Part shown: one piece after another, positions 1-13,214 of the stretch
Numbering within the stretch: the first letter of the stretch is position 1
How the letters are laid out: each line of letters starts with the position of its first letter
Origin: Phoebastria nigripes
Taxonomy: Eukaryota; Chordata; Aves; Procellariiformes; Diomedeidae
Reading direction: 5' to 3'
Length of the DNA stretch: 64,000 nt
Assembly: GCA_035582835.1 (NCBI GenBank)
Contig: JAYKAV010001234.1
Location: 702,657 to 766,656 of the forward strand
The notes under the pieces: generated by a model
Seen by the model: only the letters and a program-made list of their open reading frames with translations
Told to the model about the DNA's origin: nothing
Databases searched by the model: none
Translations under genes and position numbers: made by a program

Positions 1-88
1 TGGGCATGGTGGTGTTGGGTTGACGGTTGGACTTGATGATCTTAGAGGTCTTTTCCAACCTTAATGATTCTATGATCTTGATTCTAGC
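1..88 (+). mobile_element. CR1 LINE, 3' terminal fragment cut by the window edge
   Basis: The words ggttggacttgatgatctta and gaggtcttttccaacc, then ttaatgattctatgat, are the classic 3' end of avian CR1 with its short terminal repeat. Orientation is plus. The upstream part, if any, is outside the window. This is one of the youngest-looking CR1 pieces here. Confidence 0.85.
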
Positions 89-2255
89 AAATCTGATTTC
101 TAAGAGGTCAATGTTCTATGACTTTGTGAACCTGTAAAGGACACGTAACATATCCCTGTAAGCTGGGGAAAAGCGGCAGCTCACAACATTCAGGATGTGC
201 AGGTCTAGTTTCAAGTAACTTAGTAAAATAACTGTATTTATCAAGAGAATCTTCATTGGATTTTTTAAACTGGAAGTTTAGTCTTTTACAATTTAAGCAG
301 CCAAGGATATGAAAAACAATCCATCTATAAAAATTACTATTTATGTCTGTATTTGTTAAATTGTTGAGATGGTCCTATTTACTTAGGGCCCAACACTGTG
401 ATATCCTGTCTCCTCGACTCTGTACATCACTGGGTTTAGCACCTTTTTGAAAATACTGGCATTTTACAGAAGAGGGCCAATAAGCCCCAGAGCGTGAATG
501 GGCAAGAAGGACACTCAGAGTTTCTTCCACCATGGCTTATGAAGAAAAAACAAAACCATACATTTATGTCCTATATATAAATGAACCTCCCCACAATGAG
601 AGTAAATCAGCATCACCCCACTGCCTTCAGTGAAGTTACAGCAATTTAAACCACTAAGGGTTTGACTCCGTAAGAGACTCAGTCCAGCAAGTAACTAAAA
701 TCTTTGAGACAAACTATAAAATGTAGAATACTTATATTCATCGATAGTGTTATAATGTGCTTTGGCTATATTTGTTCCAGCTCTTTACAATGGTAACTGC
801 TCTTGTATCTGGCCAAGAGCACCGTATTAAACCAGACGTTGCCGCGATGGACGGCTCTTCTCTGCAGTAGCTTTGGGGGCCACTGCACAAGAGCAGGGTG
901 CCAGTAATTGGGTTCTGCTCTCAAACAGCATACTACACCCTTACTTTAAGTTCTAACTTTCTCCAAATGTAAAACATGCAACTGCTTCTGAAGTGCAGTA
1001 ATTTCAAGACAGAAGAGGTTAACAGACCGAGGCCCACAATCAGCTTTGTGATCATCACATTATTTTTCCAAATGGAAAAAACAGACAAAGTGCACTGTAT
1101 GGGAAGTGTCTCAAACGCTGTGTGCCCTTCTTTCTGGCTGACCATCAGGGACTCGTTCTCAATCATGTCGCAAAAGATTAAGAGTGACAAGCCTCACACT
1201 GCACGATTTTCCCGTGCTTTAACAGTGAAGTCACCTTTGACACCGGTGTAAAAATCTGCTGTATTGCCCACTGTATTACTACTTGCCTGTTAAAATTAAG
1301 AAGCCTGGTATGGTCAGACAGTCTCTGGGAATCACATTAGATCCATTTCAGCAGTTTATTTCTCTGCCCCTTCACCAGTCAGTCACTAATTTTTTTAAGG
1401 CCTATATTCCTGAAATAGTTACAGTATGCAACTATTAACATTATTGCAAGTAATATTATAGCAGCAAGGGGAAACAGAGCTTTTATCTACTGCCTGTATG
1501 GCAAATTAAATTAACTTTTTTTTAAAATTTATTTTATAAAGAGAACATTATGCAGGTTTAACTCTGTGTGTTCCTCTAGCTTTTGGTGAACAGAACACTC
1601 AATTGTTTCAAGGAAAAGGGACAAACAATATTTACTAGATTATTTGCTATCCATTGTTCGACTTCTATGACTAGAAAAGAATTTGTACAATGCTGCTCTT
1701 AAATTCAATGATCTCCCTGAAACAGTTTCCTTTCAGTAGTGGTGAGTTGATTTTTAATATATTTTTTTCTCCTCCAGCTTAGTATTTTAGCTTTCTGTTT
1801 CTGCAAGTTTATTAATAACAAAAATATTTTTTATTCTCCTTGTAAACGCTTTTTGGGGCTAATTATTACATAATTAAGTCTTTTAGTCTCGTTGACTCTC
1901 TTGCCATGAACATTCTGAGAATAGCTGATGGATTTTGCCACGCCCATTTCTTAATGTATTTTTGCCATGACTTTGCGCTTACTTACAGAACAGATGCTGA
2001 GATGTTTCTCACCTTTGCTACTGATTCATCTGTCATAGCTACTACAGTTGTCTGAAACACTGTGTTATGAAGAGAGACTGGTAAGACAAAGTCTATGCCT
2101 CTCTGTTACCAAAGTTTCCCTATGATGTCATGATTTGCTATCTTTACCAATCCCCAACATTCCATGAAAGATATGAAAATGGGAAAAAGCAAGCAATAAG
2201 CAGACATTACACAGAAAAGCAGAAACTTACACCCAACTATCTTCATCTCTGCATC

Positions 2256-2342
2256 AGAAAGAAAGGGGAGAGAATAAAGGGAAAGGAAAGGAAGAGAAGC
2301 CAGGAAATTAAGACAAGGAGAGAGAAAAAAGAGAAAGAAACA
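2256..2342. repeat. Purine-rich (GA/GGA) tract
   Basis: The plus strand is almost all A and G here (for example gggaaaggaaaggaagagaa), interrupted by only a few pyrimidines. It is low-complexity sequence with polypurine character. Confidence 0.8.
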
Positions 2343-3755
2343 TCACTCACAAGTAGAAGATGAAGCATGCACTTTTCATCAGAGGATCAAAGTAAAAGAC
2401 AGAATACTTATCAGCACATGGGGAAGGGAAGGGATGTCCTTTGGGGAACTGACAAACGCCATGCCTATGCAATAGATTTCTGATCAGCAAGTTCTGTATA
2501 CAAATAAAGTTGCAATCCAAAAGGCAAGCAGCACATGCCTCATTGCTTTTATCTCTGGGGAAAGGTAAAATTGTCAGGATCAGATGGACGGTCTTAAACC
2601 CAGCAGCAATTTAGAAAAGGAAAAAAAAACACAAATGAACAAAAACCCACCACACCTCTTCATGAGGCTGGTTTGACTGAATCCCTTCTGATTCGGACAA
2701 AAACGATAATTGAAGTCTTTATGATGCTCTGCTTAGATCACAGCACAGTAGGAAACAAAGAACATTTTATCTTTAGAAATGAAGACAGGCATGGTTATTT
2801 TGTAGGATATTAATCTTGTTCTGCATAACCATGCAAGATATAAGCACATAAAGACCCACTCATGTTTTTCATATTTGAGTGAGGAAAAAGAGGGCTTGAT
2901 ATAGGAACTAATGCGACCGTTTAGAAAACAAAATGGGATAAGAAAACTGTGTGATAATACACAGCTACAGAATTTTAATGGTTAAGATGTCTACATGTGA
3001 AAGGATTTCCTATTAAAAAAGAAAGTGAAAATGTTAAAACCTCTGACCAAGAAGATTCATTTGAAATGCTAGAGTTATTTACTTCTTTAAAAATAGATTT
3101 CTTGGTTCAGAAGAATGATCACTGCATATTTTAACAATACTAGGTGACCTAGCCTTTATTAATTTATTCATAAAACACATTTTTAAATCACACTGCCTTG
3201 AAAAAATCTGCATCCACTTGCAAAATACAAGTCATGAACTTTCTGTGCTCTTTTCTGAAAGAGAAAACCCTGTCTTTAATGAGAAAGAAACAGTTCTGAA
3301 GCAAAGCAAGGAAAAGGTAGTTTGACAAAGACAATTAAAGCAGCAGACATGGTTGAGAACTGCTAACATGCATAACAGGGTTGGTTTATTTGTTTTGTTT
3401 TTTCGAAAATGAAATACTTCAGGCAATACTAGTAAAGCTAAAAAAGAATGTTTGATTCTGGCTGTAACAACACAAGGACAAAGTAAACTGATGGATATTC
3501 CTTGTTCATGTAGCTTGGCTAATCCACCTGAAAGATAACTTACCCTACCCAGATGTTCTATCCTGGACATTGGGTAAACTCAAACCACAGTTTGATCTAT
3601 TGTTTTAAAAGCAAACAACAGGCAAATATCTGCTGTCGCTTGAATAATGTCAAACGTATTTTCATTGCCAAAAAAATTGATAAGTAATTAGAATGAACAC
3701 TGTTCACTGCATCAGAGAAGTTACATTATATTTTAATCTCCTAATTTTTCAGCCA

Positions 3756-3790
3756 TTTCATTATCCTGGAGAATACCCAGGATAATGAAA
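3756..3790. repeat. Perfect 14-bp inverted repeat, 7-nt loop
   Basis: The left arm tttcattatcctgg (3756-3769) and the right arm ccaggataatgaaa (3777-3790) are exact reverse complements around agaatac. No transposon ends or flanking duplication are visible. Confidence 0.95.
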
Positions 3791-4148
3791 ATTTTTGTTT
3801 AGAGCACCATTCATGGTTACCTCTCTCTTCACATCTCATCTCTACTCTGGCAACGTCCTAATTTATCATTACAGTGGAAGTCTATTCACACTTCCATGGC
3901 TGCCTTTCTTTTCTTACCTGGTGTTTAAAGACATTTACAAACTGCCTTTCTCCACAAATGCGAGCCATTTTTTTTCCAAATACAAACGCCTAAAGCTTTC
4001 CATCTAAACTCCATAAATGCAGACCTCCTGTAGCTCCCTTTGAATTGAGAAGTTCTGGGTGTCCAGCACCTCTAGAGAGGCAGTAAGCATTTAACAGCAG
4101 AATGGTGGTCCTTTCACACATTTGTTTGTATCAGTCAGTATTTTGAGC

Positions 4149-4180
4149 ATATATATATATATATATATAAAAATATATAT
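4149..4180. repeat. AT microsatellite
   Basis: An (AT)n run interrupted by a short A tract. It is likely length-variable. Confidence 0.95.
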
Positions 4181-6111
4181 GAGACCAGTGAGATTATTGT
4201 CTTAAAATCCCTGTGTTTTCTCCAACAAGAATTGTGGTTCCCACAAAAATGAGATTAGCAAGCAACTGTGGTCTTCTGAAGAACACCATTTGAAAAACCG
4301 ATGGGCTGACCAGAGCTGGGAAGATCACTACTGTACATGTATAGNCAGCCTTACAATGGGAGTGCTGCAAACATACGCTGTGGAATCTGGTTTTAATTTA
4401 CTTAAACGTCCAAGGTTTCTAGGCTGAATATCACAAAGATCATAATAATATACTTATGATTTGGTGGACATCTTTTGCGCTGAGGCAGTGTTTTCACTAG
4501 AGTTCTTAATTAGAGAGAGAGAAAGTAAGTTTGGAANTTTCAATTAGCTGCGATGAATAGAGAATTTTTAAAGTTTAGGGTAGGAGCACTTTTTGCATGA
4601 AAACTGCTAACCTGCTTGTTCAACCCCTGGATAAAANCATTGCCCAAAACAGCAGAAGTAGAGGGAAGACAGGCCCACTCTGCCAGCTTGCAGAAAGAGG
4701 CTAGGGCCCAGAAAATGAAAAAACAATTAGGAGGAACACTGAGGCCATAAAGCTATTCCTTAAGCTTGCTAAAATTCAGCAGTCTGAAGCACTTGAGGGA
4801 CACCGCTATACATAAAAATGGAGAATAAAGTGATTCTTGTAGGAGAATCAGTTCACTTATACAGGTAAGTAAATGTTATTTTTGATGTTGACTTTTCTAG
4901 CTGTAATCTAGCTATTCTAGCTGACACATCCAGCTGTGATCTCAGTTACAGCAGATCACCTTGCAGCAGCTGTGTCTGCATATCAACATGCAATATTTAA
5001 TCTTTTCTCTATTTGATTGCTTTGGGTTAAGACTGGAACTGCTATAAGGTCACTAAAAGCTAAAATTTATAATTGGCTTTATAGCCCACATCCTCTGCTG
5101 CTGTATTACTGTTATTTTCAAGTCCGTTAGTAAATAAAACACATACTGTTCTAAATCGTTTTACTTTAGTTTCTAGAAATTCTTCCCACCTACACCCTAT
5201 TTTTATTGTGCTTTCTGAAGAGCCTCCATAATGAGGCTACAACAACTACTTTTGATACTGATGTGTCACTGCAGTCTTTGGAGTAATAAAATCCGATACT
5301 TTTCCCATTATGCTTCCATAAAATTTCCCATGTCTGCAAAGTCATCCTTGGTCTNGGTTATAATGCATAGCAATGAGGTAGTATTTCAAATGCTATACAT
5401 GCAATATAATTAGTAAGCCCATTTCTTACTACACTGTAAAAATCAAGACAGTATAATGCCAGGTTTTATATCTATTGATTGCATGACTGGCTAGGTTCCG
5501 GTTTCCTCCCTAAATGAACTCTTGGCTATGCTGGGGCTACATCAACTTGTGCCAAAACAAGAAGCATCTCAAGCTGCTGCTCCAGAAGTAAGGAACAAAC
5601 GAAGTGCAGCAATGCTTCAGCCAAGACAGCTGTTGGTCTGTAAGGCCAGCTGGAAAATCAGACCAGATTTGCAGCCTCATGTACTGTCAACCAATGCAAA
5701 AGGATCATACTAACTCTGAAAATCAAGGTGGCAAAGTAGAAACTCTTTTTCCAGGCTTTGGATTATTTGGAAGAAGAAACTTCATGCATTTTAAAAGAAA
5801 CATCTCTATGCTTAGCATGCATGAGGGATATCTAATTGGGGGTTCGGGGCGGGGGGAATATCAAAGCAATCTTTCCAGATCACCTTCTATACATGTGAAT
5901 TTAGCACCTTCTATTACTGTAATGTTCGTTGATTAAAATGTTTTAGTATGCCTCCCTGAATCTGGAATTGGCATTTAGTGATAAATAAAGCAACTCTTCT
6001 ATTATTAATCTTCTTCGAGTAAAGCACCCATCCCAGTGACACTTGTCTAGAAGAGTATGAGGAGAAAAAAAAAAAAGACCAATATTTTAAGATTAGAGCT
6101 GTTATGTTTAC

Positions 6112-6237
6112 CTGGCATTATAACATCAGGAAAACCCAACTTCCTGGTAACAGAAATGCCTCTGTTAAAGATCATGGGGTTTTCCCTTCGAATCTGCTCC
6201 ATGTCGCCACGTAGAAGCTGAAGAGATATTATAAGTC
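6112..6237 (-). CDS. DOCK3: DOCK3 exon (last in window), 126 nt
   Basis: The acceptor is a long T run followed by cccag, and the donor is CCAG|gtaaac. Two bases complete Gly, 41 codons follow, and one base starts the next Gly. The translation runs LIISLQLLRGDMEQIRRENP, then MIFNRGISVTRKLGFPDVIM, then P. RKLGFPDVIMPG is the conserved motif immediately before DHR-1 in the DOCK-A and DOCK-B families. RRENPMIFNRG is DOCK3-like, where DOCK4 has RREYSSVFSHG from memory. The next exon (expected G-D-I-R-N-D-L) was looked for in 1-6111 and not found. Confidence 0.95.
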
Positions 6238-9200
6238 CTGGGAAAAAAAAAAAAAGATGTTCATTTTTTCAGACCTAAGAATTAGATGTCTGTATATACA
6301 AGGCATGCAGGTAAAATAATGCTTTGCTCCATGGTTAATTTACTACAAATATATAAATACAGAATTCTTTCCTCCCTTGGAGTAATTTAAAAGTGAAATG
6401 GAAGAAACAAATCCGCTTTAAAGGATCAGTTAAGAGCATAACATTATATAAAAATACAATTTTTTAAAATCAGAATACTTAATTTAGCAGAGATGTCACA
6501 AGTTACAGTGAACTACTTAGCATTATTTCTATTCCTCACATACAGCAGGTTACAACACATCTATGAGCAATGCCACCTCCATCTGAACGACCACATCGCA
6601 CAATGCCGTAGAACATCTCTAACGTGCCTTTAATCCCACTTAATACCATTAAAAAAAAAAAAAAAAAATATCTCAAAGCCTATCTGTTCCACTTGTTTCT
6701 TTAACTACCTCATACAAGAATGTTGATTTTAATGAAATTCCCTTCAGTACCTGAACATGTTTTGAGAGTACCAACTGGTCAAACTGACTTCAGAGAACAA
6801 GAGTAAGAAAGGCCCAGCAACTAGCTCTTTCAGTGCGACCCTGTGTTCAGTTTATCAACTGAATAGCTTGACTAGGAATAATTACACAGTTAATCTCAGT
6901 CCAACTGCTTTCTCTAGTTGGTTCTAATTTATAGCATACTACACCCCTAAAATGAAGATAACGTATTGGTAAAGTTACAAGTCAAGCATTAAGATACCAG
7001 AAAATGCCAGGATTAGGCTCAACCATGTAAGCTTAGCCTCATCTGCTGAGCATACATTACCAGCTTCACATATCAAAGTGAATTACGTTCACATAGTAAT
7101 TTTGCACCATCTTTATCTCATTCAATGAATGTTAGTCAATAGTTCTTTCTATTCTCTCTGTTCCCTCGCTGGAACAACACATATGAAAACAAACACTGCC
7201 TTGTATTCATATTCTTGCATGAGCCATCTAATGTTCTGCTATTTCCTAAGCTTCATACATTGGCTTTGCAAACAATATTTAGTCACCATTTTGTTAGACA
7301 AGCTGACAAGGGGAATGAAACCAGTAATATCATGAACCTCCCACCCAGTTTCTGCTCTCTTCCCTTGAAATAATTTTCAAGTCTGTTGTTTGCCTTCAGC
7401 CAAATTTCGTGAATAAGTAGATATTCTAGATAACATGAAGGTTGTATAAGTTTTATGAATACTGGGAGCTGGGATGAAAAAAAGAGCATAAAGCCTTAAA
7501 ACGAAGGAAAAGGGAGGCCAGCCAGCCAGCTGGACAATCAGCATGTATGTACTCAAAAGCTGCCAAAGCATAGACTTGCAACTGTCCAGCTAAGTAGGCA
7601 GAAGAGCGCTGCAAAGCACTGCAGGGAAAACAGACGCTTTATAACCATGGAAAAAATTCAAACCCTTTGAATACCATGTATGAGTGTACATCTGGGTGTG
7701 TGTGTGCTACAGAAGGTTTAACAGAACACAGGAGACAAGTTCATTAGAAATCAGTCTTGACTATTTTTGCCACTTACAGAAAAACTTGTTCATTTTNTAT
7801 CCTCTTTTGCTATTAAAAACAAACAAATGAAAATAAATTCAAAAAATTCCAGCATAAAGGACTGGAGCAAATTTGGAAGTTCAGACCTCCCCACACCCAA
7901 CACCCCCACTACTTAACAAATAGCACCAGAATTAATCTATTATCTATAAAAATCAGTCACTAGCGGTAATAGAATATGTAATTTTCCAGCATGGTATTAC
8001 ATACATTACTTATGTGACACCCTTCCACATATTCCACCCCAAAAAACTTCTGCCTAGCTTTTTGCTCTCCCCAAGAGGTTTCGTAAATCTAGTCGCCAGT
8101 CCTCTTTTTCACCCAGTCTATCCTTCCAGTTTTTTTCTGTTCCCTGCAGCAGACCTGAAGGACTAATTTTACACAAAACCTGGGAAGGNGGGGAGAGAAA
8201 CAACCAGAGGGCTTTTCTTCAGGGAAAAATCACACCTGTGATTTGAGCATTTTCTCACTGTAAGAGCAGGTTCTGAGAGGCCCAAACTGTATTACTTACG
8301 CTTAAATCACGTCAGCCTGCAATACAGCCCCTCCCACCAGGACAACACCTCTGCCAAGTTTCAACCTCCTATTCCAGAGATGCACTAGATCTTAATGAAA
8401 TGTTTGAAATAATTATTTTAAAAAGCCAAAGCTATCTATTTCCCTTTCTTTCTGCTCTTCAAAAAGCTCACGCTTGGGGGAAAAAAAAAAGTTTTAGGCA
8501 GACACCTGGCATTNGAAATAAATGCAAACAGTCCAAGTTTTCAAAGTTGTAAACAATTCAGGAAAATGTTTTAATGATAAGTGGTGGATGACCTTAACTG
8601 TAACAGGAGGAACAGCAGGGAAGGAGACCAGCTTTGCCTATAATAAAATTCCAAACCTGAAAACTGTTTTATTTGCTTATTGTTGTGCTTAATATCTTCA
8701 GTCAGACAAATACGTTAGACAAATTTAACCTCTGGCTTTGCTTCTGTTGACAAGGATGCTTGGTATCCTCAGGAGAGCAAGCCTTAGATATGTGTTACAC
8801 CTGGAATTTTCAAGGGAATACAGGATGAAAAGGAAGACAGTTTTACTCAGGGAAATTCTGATGAATAAAATTTAAATTCTTCACTTCCTGCGCAGNCAAG
8901 TCTGGTCACAGTAACTTAAGCCAGTGTCACAAAAAAACACTTTTAAAGGAGTTCTGCCAGTGCTGATTGCTGCTTATGTTGTATCCCCGCCATGGGCTAG
9001 CAGTTTTCACCAGCGTAGATATACGCAGCAACTGTAACAGCCAATAAATGAAGACCCACAGAGTAAGCTAATACTATAGCAAGCCACTAGCTCTCTCCAC
9101 TGCTGACCTCCCTTGAGATAAAATAACACTGCAGATATAATGATGAAGGAAATTCAGCATGCTGAATTCATATTATTGTCAGCTGTATCTGAGAAGGAAA

Positions 9201-9435
9201 GATCTCAGGTGTTTTTTTTTTAATTCCTGGTTAAATTGGCAGACACAATACAGATTTTCACCTGTAAACTGAACGTGAATGAATTTTAGCTAAACTTTTA
9301 AATCATCACAAGTAGAGAAACTCAGCTATGCATAATCTCACATCTCACTGAATTTCTCTGCTATAAATAATTAGCAGTTTCCTAAAGGAAATCTTCAGCT
9401 GTTATTATGATAAAAATGTACAAGTAAATATTTAC
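6238..9435 (-). other. DOCK3: DOCK3 intron, 3198 nt
   Basis: This intron lies between the 89-nt and 126-nt exons and is bounded by gt and ag on the minus strand. It contains an A run at 6651-6668 and single Ns near 7798, 8189, 8515 and 8896. No coding sequence, RNA gene or clear transposable element was recognised. Confidence 0.85.
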
Positions 9436-9524
9436 CATAGTTTGAGCTGGGTGCTGTGTATTTGGTGCTGGACTTGCGAATAATATTTTCATGGATCTGG
9501 CACCATTCATTTTCATTGTTACAC
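9436..9524 (-). CDS. DOCK3: DOCK3 exon, 89 nt
   Basis: The acceptor is tcttttattttag and the donor is TATG|gtaaat. One base completes the Thr codon, then 29 codons read CNNENEWCQIHENIIRKSST followed by KYTAPSSNY, and one base starts a Gly codon. The ENEW-QIHENIIRKSS-KY core matches the DOCK3/4 segment just before the (L)SLQLLRGD block. The SSNYG end differs from the human SASHG as I recall it, so this short linker is variable. Confidence 0.94.
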
Positions 9525-10349
9525 CTAAAATAAAAGAACATTAATTCAAGTTAAAAGCTTTCTGCTGAACCGTCTTAGGACAGGCAAGTCAACTTTGCTG
9601 TAGAGAGAACATGAAAGGTCATGGGGTTTTGATGAATGAGAGAAATCCCACATAACTGTTGTTTTTAAAAGTGGAAGGAAACAAACCATTCCCTAATAGT
9701 TATCTCCTTTTTATGGATACTTCGAAGCCTGTGGTGACTTTTCTGTCATCAAAGCCATTGTTCCACTCTTCATATTATGACAGAATGAAGAAAGCTCTGG
9801 ACATCTCTAGTTGAATTCTGTGCACACAGAAAATTAATTTTAAGCCAAAATTAACCGTTGCCATATATTACCTTTTTGTGCTTAATTAAAAAAAAAAAAA
9901 AAGTTAGAACCAGGAAATAAAAAGTGAAATTCAAAAGACTAAATAAAACCCTGATTTTTAGTATCTCAGACATTTACAACAAGACTTCTGCTTACCTACA
10001 TATTTTACAGAACACCTTGAAACATGATGCAACCCCCGCCTCTCCAAATTGTAGGACAAGAATATGTAACAACACAAAGTATGCTTCTGTATGTATATCA
10101 TCTTCTGAAGGAGCATTTCACAATTGTTTATTCATCTATATGTAATTTTAATAAGCATTTGTAAATGCTGTTATATTTCATTTTCAGTTACATTACCATC
10201 TGTAAATCCTCAATAAAATTCTAGGACCAAAATGACAATATCTTTCCTGTTAGGTTATGCAGTTATAGGCTCATCATCTTGAACACAAAGGAGAAGAGGA
10301 ACAATGGCAGGTGCCTGATAACATCATCAGAGAAAACCCAGCACCCTNA

Positions 10350-10960
10350 CCTGCTCCTCCCGGGGCTGCCGCAGGAGGGTGTTCAGCACATCGCCCAGGT
10401 GCCAAACCCGTCAAGATGAGCCAGCCAGAAAGGCTCTCTGGATCGCTTTAAAGACTGAAATGGGTTACTGCCTTTGGTGATAATGGGATGTTGGGGGAGA
10501 GCATTTTGGGATTGTTCAAGACTTAATATGAGTTGTAGGGAAATAGAGGTTTAAGGGTATAAAATGGTGCAGTCAGTGTAAATAAGTTGCTGTCAGTATG
10601 CTTGTCTGGTCATGCCCTGTGCCTGAAGTGAGTGTCTAAAACCAGGGACTGGAGGGATTTGTAGCGTGTATATGTACGTGTATATATTTTCCACTAACAA
10701 GTTTTTACCCTGAGAAACCAGGGAGGAAAATAGGATGAGGCCTTTGGTGCTGTACGTGTTTGTATGAGTGTGTACCTTCTGCCTGTGTTGATCTGCGTGG
10801 CCGGCTGTATGTGTACGTATTGCGTGCATGTACACGTGTGGAACACTGCCTCAGCCTTGCGCCTGGCTGGACCTGGGGGCATGGAGCTACGCTCTCTACC
10901 GCAGCACGATGCTGCTCCATCACAATAAAATCAGACTGTGTAACTGTGTAGCGGAAAGTC
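10350..10960 (+). mobile_element. Possible solo LTR or ERV-derived segment (borders uncertain)
   Basis: This stretch is richer in G, T and CpG than its surroundings. A TATA-like box, tataaaa, lies at 10558-10564, and an aataaa polyadenylation signal lies at 10924-10929, about 365 nt downstream. That spacing and order suit an avian LTR in plus orientation. TG-rich alternating sequence fills the part between them. I could not define TG...CA ends or a target-site duplication, and no internal viral genes are present. It could instead be an unrelated transcribed or TG-rich block. Confidence 0.4.
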
Positions 10961-11517
10961 AAAACCAGTATCTCTTACTGCTCCATTCCATGCTTCATGT
11001 ATAAATATTTTAAAGTGGAGCAACATTTTAAAAAAAACATCCTCTTTAAATCACTATCTCCATCTATAGCTCTACAGATATTCTCATTACTCTGATGGCA
11101 AGATTCTGGAGAGAGAAATTAGGGACACGGCAACATTTGGAAATTACATTGTGATAGAGATAGCTGAGAGCACCAGAAATAGATGTTTCAGTTTCCTTTC
11201 CAGTCATGGAGAAACACAGACCCCTTCTAATGATAACTCACAAAAAAATCATCAGGTGATCAGAGCGCCAGCAAAGCAGGAAACGGAACAAGAGCACACC
11301 TGGATGCTTGCTCCTTTCTGGATCTTGGGCACCTGAGTCAGAAGTGCCACACTTCTGTTTAGGATCCAAAGCTTGAGAAAACTTTCTCCAGTGATAAGAT
11401 ATATTCAGAGCTATATTTTGTAAATTACTGTTTACACAACATATCAATATTTCACTAGTATTTGTTTATACGTTTCTACCGTCAATTGGGAAAAAACGTT
11501 ATTTGGCAGTTGGTAGT

Positions 11518-11995
11518 CTGCATCTAGAATACTGTGCTCAGTTTTGGGCTCTCTAATACAAAACAGACAACTGGAGGGAGCCCTGTGGATGGGCAGGTGG
11601 CTGGAGCATGTGCTGTAGGAGAAGAGGCTGAGGGACCTGGGCTTTTTCAGCCTGGAGAAGACAAGGCAAGGGGGGGAACATTAACAGCAAGGCCTACAGT
11701 TATTAAGACAAAAGAGACAGCCAGATTCTTCAGTGGTGCAGGTGATGTAAAGCAACAGGCATAAACACAAACAAGAAAGGTTCAGACTGGATACTAGAAA
11801 AAGCCTTTCCATGAGGACAGTCAAGCATTATTGGAACAGATTGCCCAGAGAGGCTGTGCGGTCTCCATCCTTGGACGTTATCGAGACACGACTGGATAAA
11901 GCCCTGAGCAGCCTGGTCTGATCTCATAGCTGGACTTGCTCTGAGAAGGAGGTTGGACTAGAGAGGTCCCTATGAACCTGAATTAGGATTCTTAT
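11518..11995 (+). mobile_element. CR1 LINE, 5'-truncated 3' part
   Basis: The segment follows the CR1 3' consensus in order. It runs from a 'ctagaatactgtgctcagtt' start, through 'gctgagggacctgggctttt' and 'cagcctggagaaga', to 'attgcccagagaggctgtg' and 'gttggactagagaggtccc'. It is about 480 bp long, 5'-truncated as most CR1 copies are, and carries many substitutions and gaps. Short ORFs inside (11534-11764 and 11730-11927) are not genes. Confidence 0.88.
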
Positions 11996-13214
11996 TTATC
12001 TTAACATCAAAGTCGCATGACTTTATTTGCACTGGTGTATGTAAAGCTGTATAACCAACCTGCTGAACTCACTAAGCTTGAATGGAATCGTACCAGGAAA
12101 AAAGTGTCATCAGTGCTATATAGCTTGTTACCACATAATGAAGGCACACACTATAAATGTTATGAAGTACTTCACGCTAGTGTAAGCACAGCTGAAATGA
12201 CAATTTTACCAGTATAATAATCTGACTGAAAAACAAAAACAGTACCTTTACCACAAACAGTGCTATTGGTTAAAAACGAAAAAAAAAAGGAAAAGAAAAA
12301 AAGAACGTTGATCAAGTCTATTTGCCTTTTAAATTCAATTGTGCTTTATTTAAATGACAACTGCAAGATTTAAAGATTCTCCATGAAGTCAGCAATTTTT
12401 AACTCAGTAGCAATAGTGAATCTTATTTCTCCTGAAGTGCAATAGAATTAAACGATTAAATTAAACTTCTGTCCTATTGACTCTTAAAAGAAAGAAAAAA
12501 AAGAAACGAAGACTATAAGACTTCAGCTCCTAGCAAGACAGGAGTCTTGAGAAATAAGTCACTTTGAAAAACTTCTCCCAAGCATATTAACATTTTTTCC
12601 ATTTTTTTGTTTCCCCCCAAGAGTAGATAATGTTGGCAAAATTAGGGTAAGACACAAACCAGCTACTGTGAAGACAGTAGGGATCTTTTTGTCTGCTGCA
12701 TTATGTAACTGAAGAATAGCATGGCAAAAGGAATTAAGGCTATCTAGAACAAATAGTAGCTGGTAATTTTCTACAGCTTCAGTATTACAAAACCATATAC
12801 TGCCAAGAATAAGGAGATAACCCACAAAGCCTGTTATGGCACACTTACTGACACCCCCCACACATGTTGATTATTATAAAAGCAAAAGGAACATAGAAAA
12901 CTTGGAATAAATTAAACATGAAGTACAGACAGTAAAAAAGGAAAAAAATGGAGAAAAAACATTAGGAGTTACTTCCTCCCAGTGTGCTATCCAAAAATTC
13001 ATTTAATTAAAATGCTGATCAGGCTGTATTCCTGTATTCCTAGGTTATCCGGTGCAGTTAGATTGGGATTATCCCACCTGCAATCTTAGCTCCACCTATC
13101 TCAACATTTCTCCTTTCACTGCAATGGGTTTAGGTATCAGACATCTCAGCTGATTGTTAAGAACGTATGAACATAAAAAAAAGCTTCCCACGCTGGCAAT
13201 AGGAGATGCTACTT

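Larger units (their letters stand above)
1..6111. other. Intron sequence 3' of the last visible DOCK3 exon (incomplete)
   Basis: This AT-rich stretch has no recognised exon on either strand. It holds a CR1 3' end at 1-88, a purine-rich tract near 2256-2342, a perfect 14-bp inverted repeat at 3756-3790, an AT microsatellite at 4149-4180, and isolated N calls near 4345, 4537, 4637 and 5355. Short ORFs (for example 976-1251, 3232-3570 and 5604-5936) resemble no family I know and lack coding character. It is inferred to be intron of DOCK3 because the DHR-1 exons must lie further in the minus direction. Confidence 0.7.

Noticed and set aside
1..6111. Search for the first DHR-1 exon (GDIRNDLYLTL-like)
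   Set aside because: No matching segment was seen on the minus strand, so the intron must continue past position 1.
10593..10962. Cluster of four overlapping ORFs on both strands
   Set aside because: They are a by-product of TG/CA-rich, stop-poor DNA in the possible LTR. None resembles a retroviral or host protein.
11534..11927. Opposing ORFs of 65-76 codons
   Set aside because: They lie wholly within the non-coding 3' part of a CR1 LINE.
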